A stretch of DNA of 64,000 nt from the NCBI RefSeq assembly GCF_016918545.1, contig NZ_JAFFQC010000011.1, positions 1-64,000 on the forward strand, given 5' to 3'. The notes under the pieces were generated by a model. The model had not been told where the DNA came from. It ran no database searches and saw only the letters and a list, made by a program, of their open reading frames with translations. Source of the DNA: Desulfobulbus alkaliphilus. Its GTDB lineage: Bacteria; Desulfobacterota; Desulfobulbia; Desulfobulbales; Desulfobulbaceae. Of the stretch, positions 44,524 through 54,342 are shown piece after piece (positions within the stretch are counted from its first letter, which is position 1; every line of letters begins with the position of its first letter). Both the position numbers and the translations under genes were made by a program.

Positions 44524-45108
44524 GTGATAGACGAGACAAAGGAACAGGAATCTGTCGGCGAACAGGATACAGCCAATGCTCCCGAAGACCTGGGCAATGT
44601 GGAGACTATTACGGAGGAGGGGGGTGAGGCCGAAGCTGAGGCATTACGGCTGGAGTTGGAAGAAACTCGTGATCAATTGATGCGGGTTGCCGCTGAATTC
44701 GAGAATTATAAAAAACGAATGGAGCGGGAAAAAAGCAAAATGCTCAAGTATGCCGGGGAAAATATTCTCCGGGAACTCTTGACCACCGTGGATAATCTCG
44801 ATCGGGCCCTGGAGCAGGGTGCCGCTGCTGCTGGTGACGAGGCCAAGAAGTTGGAAGCCATGCTCCATGGACTCGAATTGACGCAGAGAGGGTTGGTTGC
44901 CACCCTGGAACGGTTCGGCGTTGAACCCTTGAAGGCGGTTGACATGACCTTTAATCCGGATGAGCACGATGCCATGACCATGGAAGCCAGTGACACCGTC
45001 CCTGCCAACCATGTGCTGCGGGAATACGCTAAAGGATACAGATTCAAGGATCGGGTCCTGCGTCACGCTCAGGTGGTCGTATCCAGTGGACCTGGAAAAG
45101 AGCCTTGA
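44524..45108 (+). CDS. grpE: Nucleotide exchange factor GrpE
   Basis: A 194-residue DnaK co-chaperone that releases ADP. It has an acidic N-terminal tail, a long coiled coil (about 38-95; LRLELEETRDQLMRVAAEFE then NYKKRMEREK) and a C-terminal beta domain with GVEPLKAVDMTFNPDEHDA and GYRFKDRVLRHAQVVV. The start is GTG 44524 with AAGGAG 7 nt upstream. dnaK follows after 93 bp. hrcA and dnaJ are not adjacent, so the usual hrcA-grpE-dnaK-dnaJ cluster is reduced to two genes. Confidence 0.95.
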   Translation: MIDETKEQESVGEQDTANAPEDLGNVETITEEGGEAEAEALRLELEETRDQLMRVAAEFENYKKRMEREKSKMLKYAGENILRELLTTVDNLDRALEQGAAAAGDEAKKLEAMLHGLELTQRGLVATLERFGVEPLKAVDMTFNPDEHDAMTMEASDTVPANHVLREYAKGYRFKDRVLRHAQVVVSSGPGKEP

Positions 45109-45201
45109 CAGAGTCTGGTTCGTTCACATTGTTGTTGCAAGAGATACCAAACAGTACCGATTTAAGGTTGTGTGTCAATACAGGAGACAGGAGAAAGAAA
45201 T

Positions 45202-47145
45202 ATGGGAAAAATAATTGGCATTGACCTGGGAACCACCAATTCCTGCGTGGCGATCATGGAAGGTGGTGATCCTAAGGTTATCGAAAACAGTGAGGGTAAT
45301 CGGACCACGCCTTCGATTGTCGCCTTCACCGACAGCGGTGAACGTCTTGTCGGTCAGATCGCCAAGCGTCAGTCCGTGACCAATCCAACCCGGACCCTCT
45401 TTGCGATCAAAAGGCTGATCGGCAGGAAATTCAACGATGCCGAAGTGCAGAAGTCCATCGGCATCAGCCCGTTTGCCATCGTTGAAGGTCCTGGTGGCGA
45501 CGCGGTGGTCGAGGTGGCCGGCAAGACCTATTCCTCCGCCGAGATTTCGGCGATGATTCTCGGCAAGATGAAACAGACAGCTGAGGAATATCTGGGAGAA
45601 ACAGTCACCGACGCCGTGGTCACCGTACCGGCCTATTTCAATGACGCTCAGCGTCAGGCCACCAAGGATGCCGGCAAGATCGCCGGTCTGAACGTCCAGC
45701 GGATCATCAACGAACCGACGGCGGCGTCCCTGGCCTATGGCCTTGACAAAAAAGGTGAAGAGAAAATCGCTGTTTTCGATCTCGGCGGCGGCACTTTTGA
45801 CGTGTCCATTCTTGAGATCGGCGACGGTGTTTTTGAGGTCAAGTCCACCAATGGTGATACTTTCCTCGGCGGTGAAGACTTTGACATGCGTATTGTCAAC
45901 TGGCTCGCTGATGAGTTCAAACGCGAGCAGGGGGTTGACCTTCGTAATGACAAAATGGCTCTGCAGCGGTTGAAGGAAGAGGCGGAAAAGGCCAAAAAAG
46001 AGCTGTCCACGGCCATGGAAACCGATATCAACCTGCCGTTCATTACCGCGGACGCCACCGGACCCAAGCATCTCAACGTCAAATTGAGCCGGTCCAAACT
46101 CGAGGGACTGGTGGAGGATCTGGTCGACCGTTGTGAAGGTCCCTGCCGCACCGCGCTCAAGGATGCCGGCTTGAGTGCTGCTGATGTTGATGAGGTCATT
46201 CTGGTCGGCGGAATGACCCGCATGCCCAAGGTGCAGGAAAAGGTCAAGGGCATTTTCGGCAAAGATCCCCATAGGGGAGTCAACCCGGACGAAGTCGTGG
46301 CCATAGGCGCGGCCATCCAGGGCGGTGTCCTCAAGGGAGACGTCAAGGATGTCCTCCTGCTTGATGTGACCCCGCTCTCCCTGGGGATCGAAACCCTGGG
46401 TGGTGTCATGACCAAATTGATTGAGAAGAACACCACCGTGCCGACCAAAAAGAGCCAGGTTTTTTCCACAGCTGCTGATAATCAGCCGGCGGTCTCCATT
46501 CACGTCCTCCAGGGCGAACGTGAGATGGCGCAGAACAACAAGACGATCGGTCGATTTGATTTGGCTGATATCCCGGCTGCGCCCCGCGGTGTGCCGCAGA
46601 TTGAAGTGACCTTTGACCTGGATGCTAACGGTATCCTTCATGTTTCCGCCAAGGACCTGGGAACAGGCAAGGAGCAGTCTATTCGTATCACGGCTTCTTC
46701 GGGACTCTCCGAAGAGGAAATCGAGCGGATGAAAAAGGATGCGGAAATCCATGCCGAAGAAGACAAGAATCGCAAGGAACTTGTCGAAGCCAAGAACAAC
46801 GCTGATTCCATGATCCATATGACCACCAAGAGTCTCAACGAACTGGGGGACAAGGTGGACGCTGAAACCAGGGCCAATGTGGAACGAGAAATTGAATCCC
46901 TGAAAAAGGCTGTGGAGGGAGAAGACCTGACCGCCATTAAAAACGGGACCGAATCTCTCACCCAGGCCTCCCATAAACTGGCTGAACTGATGTATGCCCA
47001 AGCCAAAAATCAGCAGAGCGGCGGACCCGGCGATGCCGGAGGTGCCGGTGCTGCGGGTGCCGGTGCCGGAGCCGCTGGTGCAGGCAAGAAAGGACGCAAG
47101 GATGACGATGATGTCGTTGATGCTGATTTTGAAGAAGTGAAGTAA
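45202..47145 (+). CDS. dnaK: Chaperone protein DnaK (Hsp70)
   Basis: A 647-residue Hsp70. [44 protein letters not shown] and [11 protein letters not shown] are the ATPase-domain signatures; the substrate domain begins around residue 390 and the lid ends in a Gly/Ala-rich linker and the conserved [13 protein letters not shown] tail. ATG 45202 has AGGAGAAAG about 5-8 nt upstream; the ten-codon extension to 45172 is not needed. Terminator at 47202. Confidence 0.98.
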   Translation: MGKIIGIDLGTTNSCVAIMEGGDPKVIENSEGNRTTPSIVAFTDSGERLVGQIAKRQSVTNPTRTLFAIKRLIGRKFNDAEVQKSIGISPFAIVEGPGGDAVVEVAGKTYSSAEISAMILGKMKQTAEEYLGETVTDAVVTVPAYFNDAQRQATKDAGKIAGLNVQRIINEPTAASLAYGLDKKGEEKIAVFDLGGGTFDVSILEIGDGVFEVKSTNGDTFLGGEDFDMRIVNWLADEFKREQGVDLRNDKMALQRLKEEAEKAKKELSTAMETDINLPFITADATGPKHLNVKLSRSKLEGLVEDLVDRCEGPCRTALKDAGLSAADVDEVILVGGMTRMPKVQEKVKGIFGKDPHRGVNPDEVVAIGAAIQGGVLKGDVKDVLLLDVTPLSLGIETLGGVMTKLIEKNTTVPTKKSQVFSTAADNQPAVSIHVLQGEREMAQNNKTIGRFDLADIPAAPRGVPQIEVTFDLDANGILHVSAKDLGTGKEQSIRITASSGLSEEEIERMKKDAEIHAEEDKNRKELVEAKNNADSMIHMTTKSLNELGDKVDAETRANVEREIESLKKAVEGEDLTAIKNGTESLTQASHKLAELMYAQAKNQQSGGPGDAGGAGAAGAGAGAAGAGKKGRKDDDDVVDADFEEVK

Positions 47146-47201
47146 GCGATTCGTCACCGGCCCACGGCTGAGCCCGGGGGGCGGCATCATTTGCACGATA
47201 A

Positions 47202-47238
47202 AGGGGAGCGCAGGTCAATCTGCGCTCCCTTTTTTTTT
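47202..47238 (+). terminator. Rho-independent terminator after dnaK
   Basis: GGGAGCGCAG pairs with CTGCGCTCCC across a 6-nt loop, followed by nine T (47230-47238). Confidence 0.93.
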
Positions 47239-47404
47239 GCAAGTGCGCTATAACAGTTCGGTCTTTGGATGCGTGCGGTCAAAGTAAACCTGAAAACTCG
47301 CCTCGTCGTAAACCTGTCTCTGTGAGTTATTTCTCAACGGATGCCATTGACAAACGACTCCTGCTTATTCCTTCCTTCCCAAGAACATGAAACATGAGAT
47401 GCCC

Positions 47405-48373
47405 ATGAAACGAATACTGTCGGGAATTCAACCTTCCGGAAAACTTCATATTGGCAATTACTTCGGCATGATGCAGCCCATGATCCGCCATATGGAGGCT
47501 GCGGACCTGTATGTCTTTATTGTTGACCTCCATGCCCTGACATCGGTGCAGGACCGAGATCGGCTGCGACAGGGGACCCTGGAGGCGGCGGCGGATTTCA
47601 TCGCCCTTGGTCTTGATCCGGATCGATGCACCTTCTGGGTGCAATCAGATGTCCCGGAAGTCTGCGAGTTGACCTGGATGTTGTCGATTCTCACGCCGAT
47701 GGGCCTGCTGGAGCGATGTCATTCCTACAAGGACAAGGTCGCCAAGAACATCCCAGCCAGTCATGGACTTTTTTCCTATCCGGTCCTTATGGCCGCGGAT
47801 ATTCTTCTCTACCAGGCCGAGGTCGTCCCGGTGGGCAAAGACCAGAAGCAGCACCTGGAGGTGGCGCGGGATATTGCCATTCGTTTTAATAATACCTATG
47901 GGACGACCTTTGTTGTCCCGGAACCGGAGATCAGCGAGGACAGCGCTATCATACCTGGGCTCGATGGTCAGAAAATGTCGAAATCCTACGACAACACCAT
48001 TCCCATTTTTCTCGATGAGAAAGCCCTGCGCAAACGGGTGATGGCCATCCAGACCGATGCCACTCCGGTGGAGGACCCCAAGGATCCAGATACTTGCAAC
48101 CTGTATGCCCTGCTTAAACTTTTCGCATCGCCGGAGAAAATGCGGGAGGTGCATGCATTGTATGTTAACGGCGGAGCCGCCTATGGGTATCTGAAGCAGG
48201 ATCTGTTTGAATTGATCAATACATATTTTGCCGCGGCCAGGGCCAGAAAAAAAGAGTTCCTCGATGACCCCGGGTATCTGCGCCAGGTTCTCGCCGCCGG
48301 GGCGGAAAAGGCCCGAGCCAAGGCCACCGTAACTCTGGACCTGGCCCGCGATAGGATGGGCTTGAAGTATTGA
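47405..48373 (+). CDS. trpS: Tryptophanyl-tRNA synthetase
   Basis: A 322-residue class Ic synthetase. The HIGH-type motif is SGKLHIGNYFG and the KMSKS motif GQKMSKSYDN; FWVQSDVPE and PVLMAADILLYQA are conserved Trp-pocket segments. Three in-frame ATGs (47387, 47399, 47405) are possible and none has a strong ribosome binding site; 47405 gives MKRILSGIQPSG, closest to family N-termini. It stands alone after the dnaK terminator. Confidence 0.95.
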   Translation: MKRILSGIQPSGKLHIGNYFGMMQPMIRHMEAADLYVFIVDLHALTSVQDRDRLRQGTLEAAADFIALGLDPDRCTFWVQSDVPEVCELTWMLSILTPMGLLERCHSYKDKVAKNIPASHGLFSYPVLMAADILLYQAEVVPVGKDQKQHLEVARDIAIRFNNTYGTTFVVPEPEISEDSAIIPGLDGQKMSKSYDNTIPIFLDEKALRKRVMAIQTDATPVEDPKDPDTCNLYALLKLFASPEKMREVHALYVNGGAAYGYLKQDLFELINTYFAAARARKKEFLDDPGYLRQVLAAGAEKARAKATVTLDLARDRMGLKY

Positions 48374-48411
48374 GGGAATGGTTTTTCAATGGTAACAGGA
48401 GCAACCACGAA

Positions 48412-48614
48412 CCTGGATCCGTGAGCGTTCGTCCGCCCGACCCTTCGGGGTATCCGTCCGCCCGCCATCTTCATTGCCCGTTACCGTCCGATAAAGTCTA
48501 CTTTAATCGAACGGTCACGAACAACGAAGCTGACGCACGGACGAAAGCTCACGGATTCAGGATGATGACAGAAAGATATGTCAAAAACAAGCGTCCAGCT
48601 GTCACGGATTCAGG
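48412..48614 (-). mobile_element. Mosaic TIR element copy (203 bp) with internal inversion, TSD ACGAA
   Basis: Outer ends are an R end (CCTGGATCCGTGAGCGTTCG) and an L end (CAGCTGTCACGGATTCAGG), flanked by the perfect duplication ACGAA (48407-48411 and 48615-48619). Inside, 48441-48561 is an inverted block, reading CCCTTCGGGG to GCTCACGGATTCAGG, which carries its own R end. The copy therefore has three termini. The right flank abuts the terminator of the minus-strand gene. Confidence 0.88.
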
Positions 48615-48615
48615 A

Positions 48616-48651
48616 CGAAAAAAGGCGGGGATCCTTGCTGGCCCCCGCCTT
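48616..48651 (-). terminator. Terminator of the cyclophilin-FKBP gene
   Basis: On the minus strand AAGGCGGGG (48651-48643) pairs with CCCCGCCTT (48630-48622), followed by a run of T. The mosaic TIR element's ACGAA duplication falls at the end of this T-run; the T-run itself remains intact. Confidence 0.85.
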
Positions 48652-48683
48652 GAACACAACAGCAGCGTGAACGGTGCTCCTGA

Positions 48684-49721
48684 TCAGAAACGCACCATTT
48701 CAACATCAAAAACCAGCCAGGCATCGGGAGGGATGACTCCGCCGGCACCCCGCTCACCGTAGGCCAGTTCAGGTGGAATGATCAGCGTTCTTTTCTCGCC
48801 CTGCTGCATCTGGCTCAGGGCTTCATCCCAGCCGCGGATAACCCGACCGGTTCCAACCGGGAAAGCAATAGGTTCGCCCCGGTCATAGGAACTGTCAAAT
48901 TTGCGGTTGTTTTCGAGGAGACGACCGGTGTAGTGGACGTGGACCGTCGTTCCCCTGGCCGGCACATCACCCTGGCCCTGCTCGGTGACATCATAATACA
49001 AACCGGAAGGAGTCCGGGTTGCCCTGGGCCAACGTTCACGGATATTTTCGATAATTTTTTCCCGCCGGTCTTTCTCGGCCTCCATGGCCTTGCCCTTGAT
49101 GGCCTGCAGAGCGGCATCAAAGGCAGCCTGATCGGTTTTGAAGGCTTCCGCCTTTGTGCCAACCCGGATGATTTCCACGGTTTCCATGATATCACCCGTT
49201 CTGATACTGTCGACCACTTCCTGCCCTTCGACAACCCGGCCGAAGACTGTATGGCGGCCATCAAGGTGCGGGGTGGCAAGGTGGGTGATGAAAAACTGGC
49301 TGCCGTTGGTGCCGGGACCGGCATTGGCCATGGAGAGTACCCCGGGACCGTCGTGGCGCAGACTGCGATCAAATTCGTCGGGGAAGGTGTAGCCGGGCCC
49401 TCCGGTCCCGGTTCCCAGCGGACAACCGCCCTGAATCATGAAATCTGCGATCACCCGGTGAAAGGTGAGCCCGTTGTAAAAAGGCGTGCCCACGGCTTTG
49501 CCGCTCTGCCCCAGATGAAGCGAGCCTTCCGCCAGGCCGGCGAAATTGATCACGGTCAGCGGAGTTTGGTCATAATGGAGCTCGAGAAGAATGGCTCCCT
49601 TGTTGGTTGTTATCCTGGCATACAATCCGTCTTTCATAATCTTTTCCTCGGCTGAAGATGCAACGTGTCCGGAACAAAAAAGAAACGCTGACAGCAGGAG
49701 CAGCACTGAAAATCTGTTCAT
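48684..49721 (-). CDS. Exported dual-family peptidyl-prolyl isomerase: cyclophilin-FKBP fusion
   Basis: A 345-residue envelope protein with a cleavable signal peptide ([19 protein letters not shown]). Residues about 30-190 are a cyclophilin domain ([14 protein letters not shown], catalytic Arg; [18 protein letters not shown]). A helical linker (about 195-235) leads to an FKBP domain (about 240-345; [41 protein letters not shown]). Both PPIase families in one chain are uncommon; such CFBP/FCBP 'dual-family immunophilins' are described in a few bacteria and protists. ATG 49721 has GGAG about 8 nt upstream; the longer frame is rejected because it lacks the signal peptide start. Role: periplasmic protein folding (inferred). 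Confidence 0.93.
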   Translation of the reverse strand: MNRFSVLLLLSAFLFCSGHVASSAEEKIMKDGLYARITTNKGAILLELHYDQTPLTVINFAGLAEGSLHLGQSGKAVGTPFYNGLTFHRVIADFMIQGGCPLGTGTGGPGYTFPDEFDRSLRHDGPGVLSMANAGPGTNGSQFFITHLATPHLDGRHTVFGRVVEGQEVVDSIRTGDIMETVEIIRVGTKAEAFKTDQAAFDAALQAIKGKAMEAEKDRREKIIENIRERWPRATRTPSGLYYDVTEQGQGDVPARGTTVHVHYTGRLLENNRKFDSSYDRGEPIAFPVGTGRVIRGWDEALSQMQQGEKRTLIIPPELAYGERGAGGVIPPDAWLVFDVEMVRF

Positions 49722-49916
49722 TGGGGGTCTCCGGCGTACGTTTATTTGCGAAGTCAAGGCATGCTGTTCGCCCTTGTCCATGGAGAAACTCCGAATAGGT
49801 CTTGCTGATTGCAGCTCACAGCACAAGCTTGGTCAAGGTGGTTGCATACAAAGAGGAGGACCGCTTGTCAACGAAAATGGCATTGAGGAAGGAGGGAAGG
49901 GCAGCTGATGCTCCGG

Positions 49917-51080
49917 CTATATCCGCAGGCGTTGGGCAACCAGCAACGATGTCACCAGGGCCAGGGCGAGCAGGGTCAGAGCGAGACCACTGGCCAGTCC
50001 CGAGTGGCCGGTGACCAGGAGTTGACCTCCCAGGGCCGTGCCCGCCGCTTGGCCCATGTAGACAAAGGAGGTGTTGAGCGAGGTCGAAGCCGACGCGGCA
50101 TCAGGGTCGGCATCCACCAAGCGGGCCTGTTGGGAGGAAACCGCGGGACTGGTCCCTAAACCCCAGATGAACAGGGCGAATACGGTCAATGGCAGTATGG
50201 CCCACTCACCGGCCCAGAGGAACAGGCCCATGAAGAGGATACAGAGGAAGAAGTTGACAGTGTTCCGGGGGCCGAGGCGGAAAATCACTCGGCTGGCGAT
50301 CATGGTGCCGATGATGCTGGCCGCGCCGTACACGGCAAGAAGGGTGGCGGTGACTGCGGGAGAAGCGTTGAGTCGGGAGTGAATTTCAACGACAATGTAG
50401 GGATACTTGACGTTTTGGCCGGCGATGGTCAGGGCTGTTATGGAGAGCAGCAGCCAGGTTTTCCGGCCGCTTAATAGTTTCCGCCAAGCCCCCAGGGAAA
50501 GACGATTTGCCCGCAGTCCGGCGGGAAGGGTGCTGGCAACTGCCACGGCGGTCAAAGCGCAGGCGGTGGCCAGGCCGAGATACACAGCCTGCCACCCGAT
50601 CAGGCCACTGACCAGATTGACCATGGGGATTCCGATGGCGGAGGCCAACGACCAGCCAATAAAAAGAAAGGCAATAGCCCCGGAGCGGCGTTCTACGGGC
50701 AGGAACAGGGCCAGCGTGCTGGCAGCCTGAGGTGTAAAGACCGCCGCCGAGGCGATCATGATCAGGCGAATAGTCAGCAACATGGAAAAATTGGTCGCCA
50801 GGGCCGAAAAGAGATGACCCATCGCAAACAGCAGGAGTGCGCCCGTCAGGAGGTAACGACGGTCGAGTCTGTTGGTGACCAAGGCGAGGAGCGGTGATTG
50901 GAAACAGAGAAGAGCGCCGCCATAAGCAATAAGCAGGGCCACGGTGGCCACATCAACCCCAAATGCCCGGCTGAGATCCTTGATCATTCCCGCTGGGGCC
51001 AGCACTCCGGTGCCAATGACGAAATTGCCGAACATCAGCGCCCAGAGGGCCAAAGTGGGTGACGGGTGTGCTTTCGCCAA
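49917..51080 (-). CDS. MFS transporter, DHA1/AraJ-like drug exporter
   Basis: A 387-residue permease with 12 predicted helices, beginning ALWALMFGNFVIGTGVLAPA. The motif-A region between helices 2 and 3 reads LVTNRLDRRYLLTGAL, and FIGWSLASAIGIPM matches the motif-C-like proline/glycine helix 5 of antiporters. It resembles proton-driven exporters of the DHA1 family; substrate unknown. Not in an obvious operon: the next gene on this strand starts at 49721. Confidence 0.85.
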   Translation of the reverse strand: MAKAHPSPTLALWALMFGNFVIGTGVLAPAGMIKDLSRAFGVDVATVALLIAYGGALLCFQSPLLALVTNRLDRRYLLTGALLLFAMGHLFSALATNFSMLLTIRLIMIASAAVFTPQAASTLALFLPVERRSGAIAFLFIGWSLASAIGIPMVNLVSGLIGWQAVYLGLATACALTAVAVASTLPAGLRANRLSLGAWRKLLSGRKTWLLLSITALTIAGQNVKYPYIVVEIHSRLNASPAVTATLLAVYGAASIIGTMIASRVIFRLGPRNTVNFFLCILFMGLFLWAGEWAILPLTVFALFIWGLGTSPAVSSQQARLVDADPDAASASTSLNTSFVYMGQAAGTALGGQLLVTGHSGLASGLALTLLALALVTSLLVAQRLRI

Positions 51081-51140
51081 GGTTCACCGATATCGGGTGA
51101 TGATTGTCCGCAGGTGGATACCTGCATAGGTGAGAAAACA

Positions 51141-51259
51141 GAGCTGACGTACGGACGAACGCTCACGGATCCATGTATAATTCAAGATTCAGCTGCAAGT
51201 ACAATCTGATTACAGCAAAATAAAAAACCGTACAAGAATCCAGCCGTCACGAATTCAGG
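51141..51259. mobile_element. Degraded mosaic copy of the TIR element
   Basis: 51141-51174 matches the R end in plus orientation (GAGCTGACGTACGGACGAAC then GCTCACGGATCCATG), and 51196-51259 matches the L half in minus orientation (TACAATCTGATTACAGC to CAGCCGTCACGAATTCAGG). As in the copy at 48412, an inverted R end is followed by an L half. No duplication is visible. Confidence 0.75.
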
Positions 51260-51679
51260 GGAGCACTCACCCATCAAGGGGATGGTTTGGCCTGGGTCGC
51301 GGTGGCTGCGGATAAATCCACGATATGAGCATGCCTATAGTAAAGGGAACCCTTGAGCGGATGCAAGAAGTATGTGAACCATTTGCTGCTGTATCCCGGC
51401 GTATTCATTTCCATGCAATCGGGGGTGGTGGACCGGGACAGGCTGGACCTTTTTCCCGGATGGCCGGTAAACGGGCTTGACTCCACTTATCAAATCAGAT
51501 TATATGAACAGATTTTGTAATTTTTTCGGTAGAGAGTATGGAGCTGGAGGGAGTTTTCGTACAGGTCCTTGTTATAAATCCAAAAGTAATCATTGTGCGC
51601 ATCCGCTCACCGGGTACAAGTGAAGGATTGTATCCGGCAGTTGGAACTGTGGACCACTGAGCCGGGAAAAGAGGGGCCA
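51260..51679. other. Gene-free stretch upstream of waaA
   Basis: About 420 bp. A minus-strand open frame (51486-51274) ends KGSLYYRHAHIVDLSAATA and could be a gene remnant, but no family is recognisable and there is no clear ribosome binding site. The last 140 bp are AT-richer and presumably hold the waaA promoter. Confidence 0.35.
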
Positions 51680-52975
51680 TTGCTGTACCTGCTCTACAGT
51701 ACCCTTGGTAGGGGGGTATATCTGTCCCTGCAGCTTTTTCGTCCTCTTTTGGAAAGAATCGGCGGCAGATACGCTTATGGATTGGCCGAACGGTTGGGCA
51801 GGTACGCCTGTTGTCCTTCTGATGGCAGCACGCATCGGCAAATCATCTGGATACATGCCTCTTCTGTTGGCGAGGTGCAGGCCGCTCTGCTCCTTGCCGA
51901 TGCATTGCAGCGAACCGAAAACGAGCCACAGCTGGTATGCACTTCGGCAACGGAACAGGGCAATAAACTGGCAAAAAGCCGTATGCCGGCAAGGGTGCCC
52001 TGTCTGATGGCCCCCCTGGATGTACCCCAGGCTGTGCAGCGGGCCCTGCGTGCTCTGCGACCTGATCTGTATATCTGCCTGGAAACGGAACTCTGGCCGG
52101 CCCTGCTGACCGCGCTGCGGCAGGCCAAGGTGCCAATGCTGCTGCTCAATGGCCGCATGTCACAGCGGTCGTTGCGCCGCTACCTATGGATTCGGAGCTC
52201 TATGACTTCGCTGGTCAGCGGTTTTGCTGCCGTGGCTGTCATCAGCGAAGCGGATGGACGGCGCTATACCGCCCTGGGCCTCCCTGAATCGAGGCTCCGG
52301 GTTTGCGGCAACATGAAATACGACATGCAGGCGGAGAATCCTCAACAGGTTCGCCTGCACAGTCGCCGACTGCTCGGAGTGACAGGTGAAAAGGTGTTTC
52401 TCTGTGGATCCACCCACCAGGGCGAGGAAGAGCTTCTGCTTCCAGTTTTTCTCCAGCTTGGTCAGCGATGCGACACGGTTTGGGTATTGGCTCCCAGGCA
52501 CCTGGAGCGGCTGCCTGCCTTGGAGGCGTTTTTGCACCGGTCCGGGATGCCTTTTGCCTATTTTTCCCGGCTGGCGAACGGGAAACAGCGCCCATCCGTG
52601 GTCGTGATCGATACCATGGGGGATCTTGCCGATCTCTATGCCGGTGGTGACTATATCTTCTGCGGTGGCAGTCTGGTCGATCGGGGCGGGCACAATGTCA
52701 TGGAAGCGGCCCGCTGGGGACGGCCGGTCTATTTTGGGCCGTACATGAAGGATTTTCGAGATGCAGCGGAATTACTCATCGCAGCAGGGGGCGGGTTCCA
52801 GGTCAGCGACGCTGACCACCTGGCTGATCTGCTGCTCGCGCATCTTGACGCACCCGATCACTATGCGGCGACCTGCGCCCGGGCAGCGGACATTGCCGGC
52901 CGGCAGCGGGGCGCGGTGCGGAAACAGGTCGCCCTTGTTCATGAGGTGCTGGAGGCATCAACGGACAAGAGCTGA
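51680..52975 (+). CDS. waaA: 3-deoxy-D-manno-octulosonic acid (Kdo) transferase
   Basis: A 431-residue GT30 enzyme adding Kdo to lipid A precursor at the inner membrane. An N-terminal membrane helix (LLYLLYSTLGRGVYLSLQL), IWIHASSVGEVQAA, the LETELWPALL motif, FCGGSLVDRGGHNVMEAA and HQGEEELLLPVFLQL are family landmarks. I prefer TTG 51680 (GAGGGG 4 nt upstream), which gives the usual family length; the open frame could start at TTG 51593. Its presence supports an LPS-bearing outer membrane. A weak GC hairpin with six T (53129-53158) follows. Confidence 0.93.
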   Translation: MLYLLYSTLGRGVYLSLQLFRPLLERIGGRYAYGLAERLGRYACCPSDGSTHRQIIWIHASSVGEVQAALLLADALQRTENEPQLVCTSATEQGNKLAKSRMPARVPCLMAPLDVPQAVQRALRALRPDLYICLETELWPALLTALRQAKVPMLLLNGRMSQRSLRRYLWIRSSMTSLVSGFAAVAVISEADGRRYTALGLPESRLRVCGNMKYDMQAENPQQVRLHSRRLLGVTGEKVFLCGSTHQGEEELLLPVFLQLGQRCDTVWVLAPRHLERLPALEAFLHRSGMPFAYFSRLANGKQRPSVVVIDTMGDLADLYAGGDYIFCGGSLVDRGGHNVMEAARWGRPVYFGPYMKDFRDAAELLIAAGGGFQVSDADHLADLLLAHLDAPDHYAATCARAADIAGRQRGAVRKQVALVHEVLEASTDKS

Positions 52976-53204
52976 GAATATCTCGATTCCTGATGGGCAC
53001 AACCTTAGAGGATGTGCTTAAGGGAGTGGTGCGGTAAGCAGCCCCCGCGTACGGACGCTGGGTTGTTCAACTGAACCAGACCAGCTCCGGCCAGAGCGAT
53101 ATCACTGACGAAACTCTATTCTCCTCCGGCAGGACAGTTCCCGCCCCGCCGGCTTTTTTGAACCTTTTGATTATTATTTTTGTCCTATCAGGAAACCTTT
53201 GTTC

Positions 53205-54320
53205 ATGAAAGCATTAATCGGACTTGAAGACGGCACTGTCATGGCCGCCCGTTCCTTCACCGGTCCCGGTGAGGCAGCTGGGGAAATCGTATTCAACACC
53301 AGTATGAGCGGTTATCAGGAGGTGCTGACCGATCCGTCGTATACTGGTCAGCTGGTCACCATGACCTATCCGCTTATCGGCAATTACGGGGTCAATCCCG
53401 AGGACATGGAATCGGCCAAGGTGCATCCCCGTGCCTTTCTTGTCCGCGAATATCAGCAAAACCCGAGTAATTACCGCGCAACCGGTACCCTTGCCGATTT
53501 TCTCGGCCAGTACGGTGTCCTGGGCGTCGAAGGTCTGGATACCCGTATGCTTACCCGACGGATCCGTACCGGTGGAGCGATGCGGGCCATGGTTTCCACC
53601 GAAGATATGGATGGCGCATCCCTGGTCAGGCGGGCACGGGAGTGGCCGGGAGTGGTGGGCCGGGACATGGTGGCGGGGGTAGGAACAGCAACACCTTACC
53701 GTTGGGAAAACAAAGGGCTTGTTCCGGCCGGTGCCTTTGTAGAGGGGACGGCAGACCGATTCAGGGTCGTGGCCTATGATTTCGGCATCAAATACAATCA
53801 GCTCCGACTGTTGAAGGGCAGAGGCTGCCAGGTGCTGGTGGTGCCGGCAACCACGCCGGCGACGGAAGTGCTGGCCCTCAAGCCCCACGGGGTTTTTCTC
53901 TCCAACGGTCCGGGGGATCCCGCCGGGGTGCGTGGTGTGGTTGACAATATCCGGCAACTGCTGGGGGCTGTGCCTGTTTTCGGTATCTGCCTGGGCCATC
54001 AGATGCTGGGGCTTGCCTATGGGGCTGCCACCTATAAACTCAAATTCGGCCACCGGGGCGGCAACCAGCCGGTCAAGGATCTGCTCACCGGTAAGGTGGA
54101 AATCACCTCGCAGAACCATGGTTTCTGCGTCGATCCGGTTACGCTACCCAACAATGTCGAGGTTACCCATATCAACCTCAACGACGGCAGCCTGGAGGGT
54201 ATGCGTCACCGGGAGTGGCCCGCCTTTTCGGTGCAGTATCACCCCGAATATGCCCCCGGCCCTCACGATGCCGAATATCTCTTTGACCGGTTCACTCAAC
54301 TGATGGAGCAGGCCGGCTGA
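53205..54320 (+). CDS. carA: Carbamoyl-phosphate synthase small subunit
   Basis: A 371-residue glutaminase subunit. The N-terminal CarA domain has [20 protein letters not shown] and the class I amidotransferase domain has the nucleophile Cys in [12 protein letters not shown] with His and Glu in [13 protein letters not shown] 53205 has AGGAA 10 nt upstream. It supplies ammonia to CarB, encoded 22 bp downstream. The 229-bp gap from waaA shows only the weak terminator-like hairpin. Confidence 0.97.
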   Translation: MKALIGLEDGTVMAARSFTGPGEAAGEIVFNTSMSGYQEVLTDPSYTGQLVTMTYPLIGNYGVNPEDMESAKVHPRAFLVREYQQNPSNYRATGTLADFLGQYGVLGVEGLDTRMLTRRIRTGGAMRAMVSTEDMDGASLVRRAREWPGVVGRDMVAGVGTATPYRWENKGLVPAGAFVEGTADRFRVVAYDFGIKYNQLRLLKGRGCQVLVVPATTPATEVLALKPHGVFLSNGPGDPAGVRGVVDNIRQLLGAVPVFGICLGHQMLGLAYGAATYKLKFGHRGGNQPVKDLLTGKVEITSQNHGFCVDPVTLPNNVEVTHINLNDGSLEGMRHREWPAFSVQYHPEYAPGPHDAEYLFDRFTQLMEQAG

Positions 54321-54342
54321 CAGCTCGGCAGGACAGCATATC

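Noticed and set aside
45175-47196. A 673-codon open frame antisense to dnaK
   Set aside because: Long antisense frames opposite dnaK are a codon-bias artefact; DnaK is unambiguous and the antisense peptide shows no domain.
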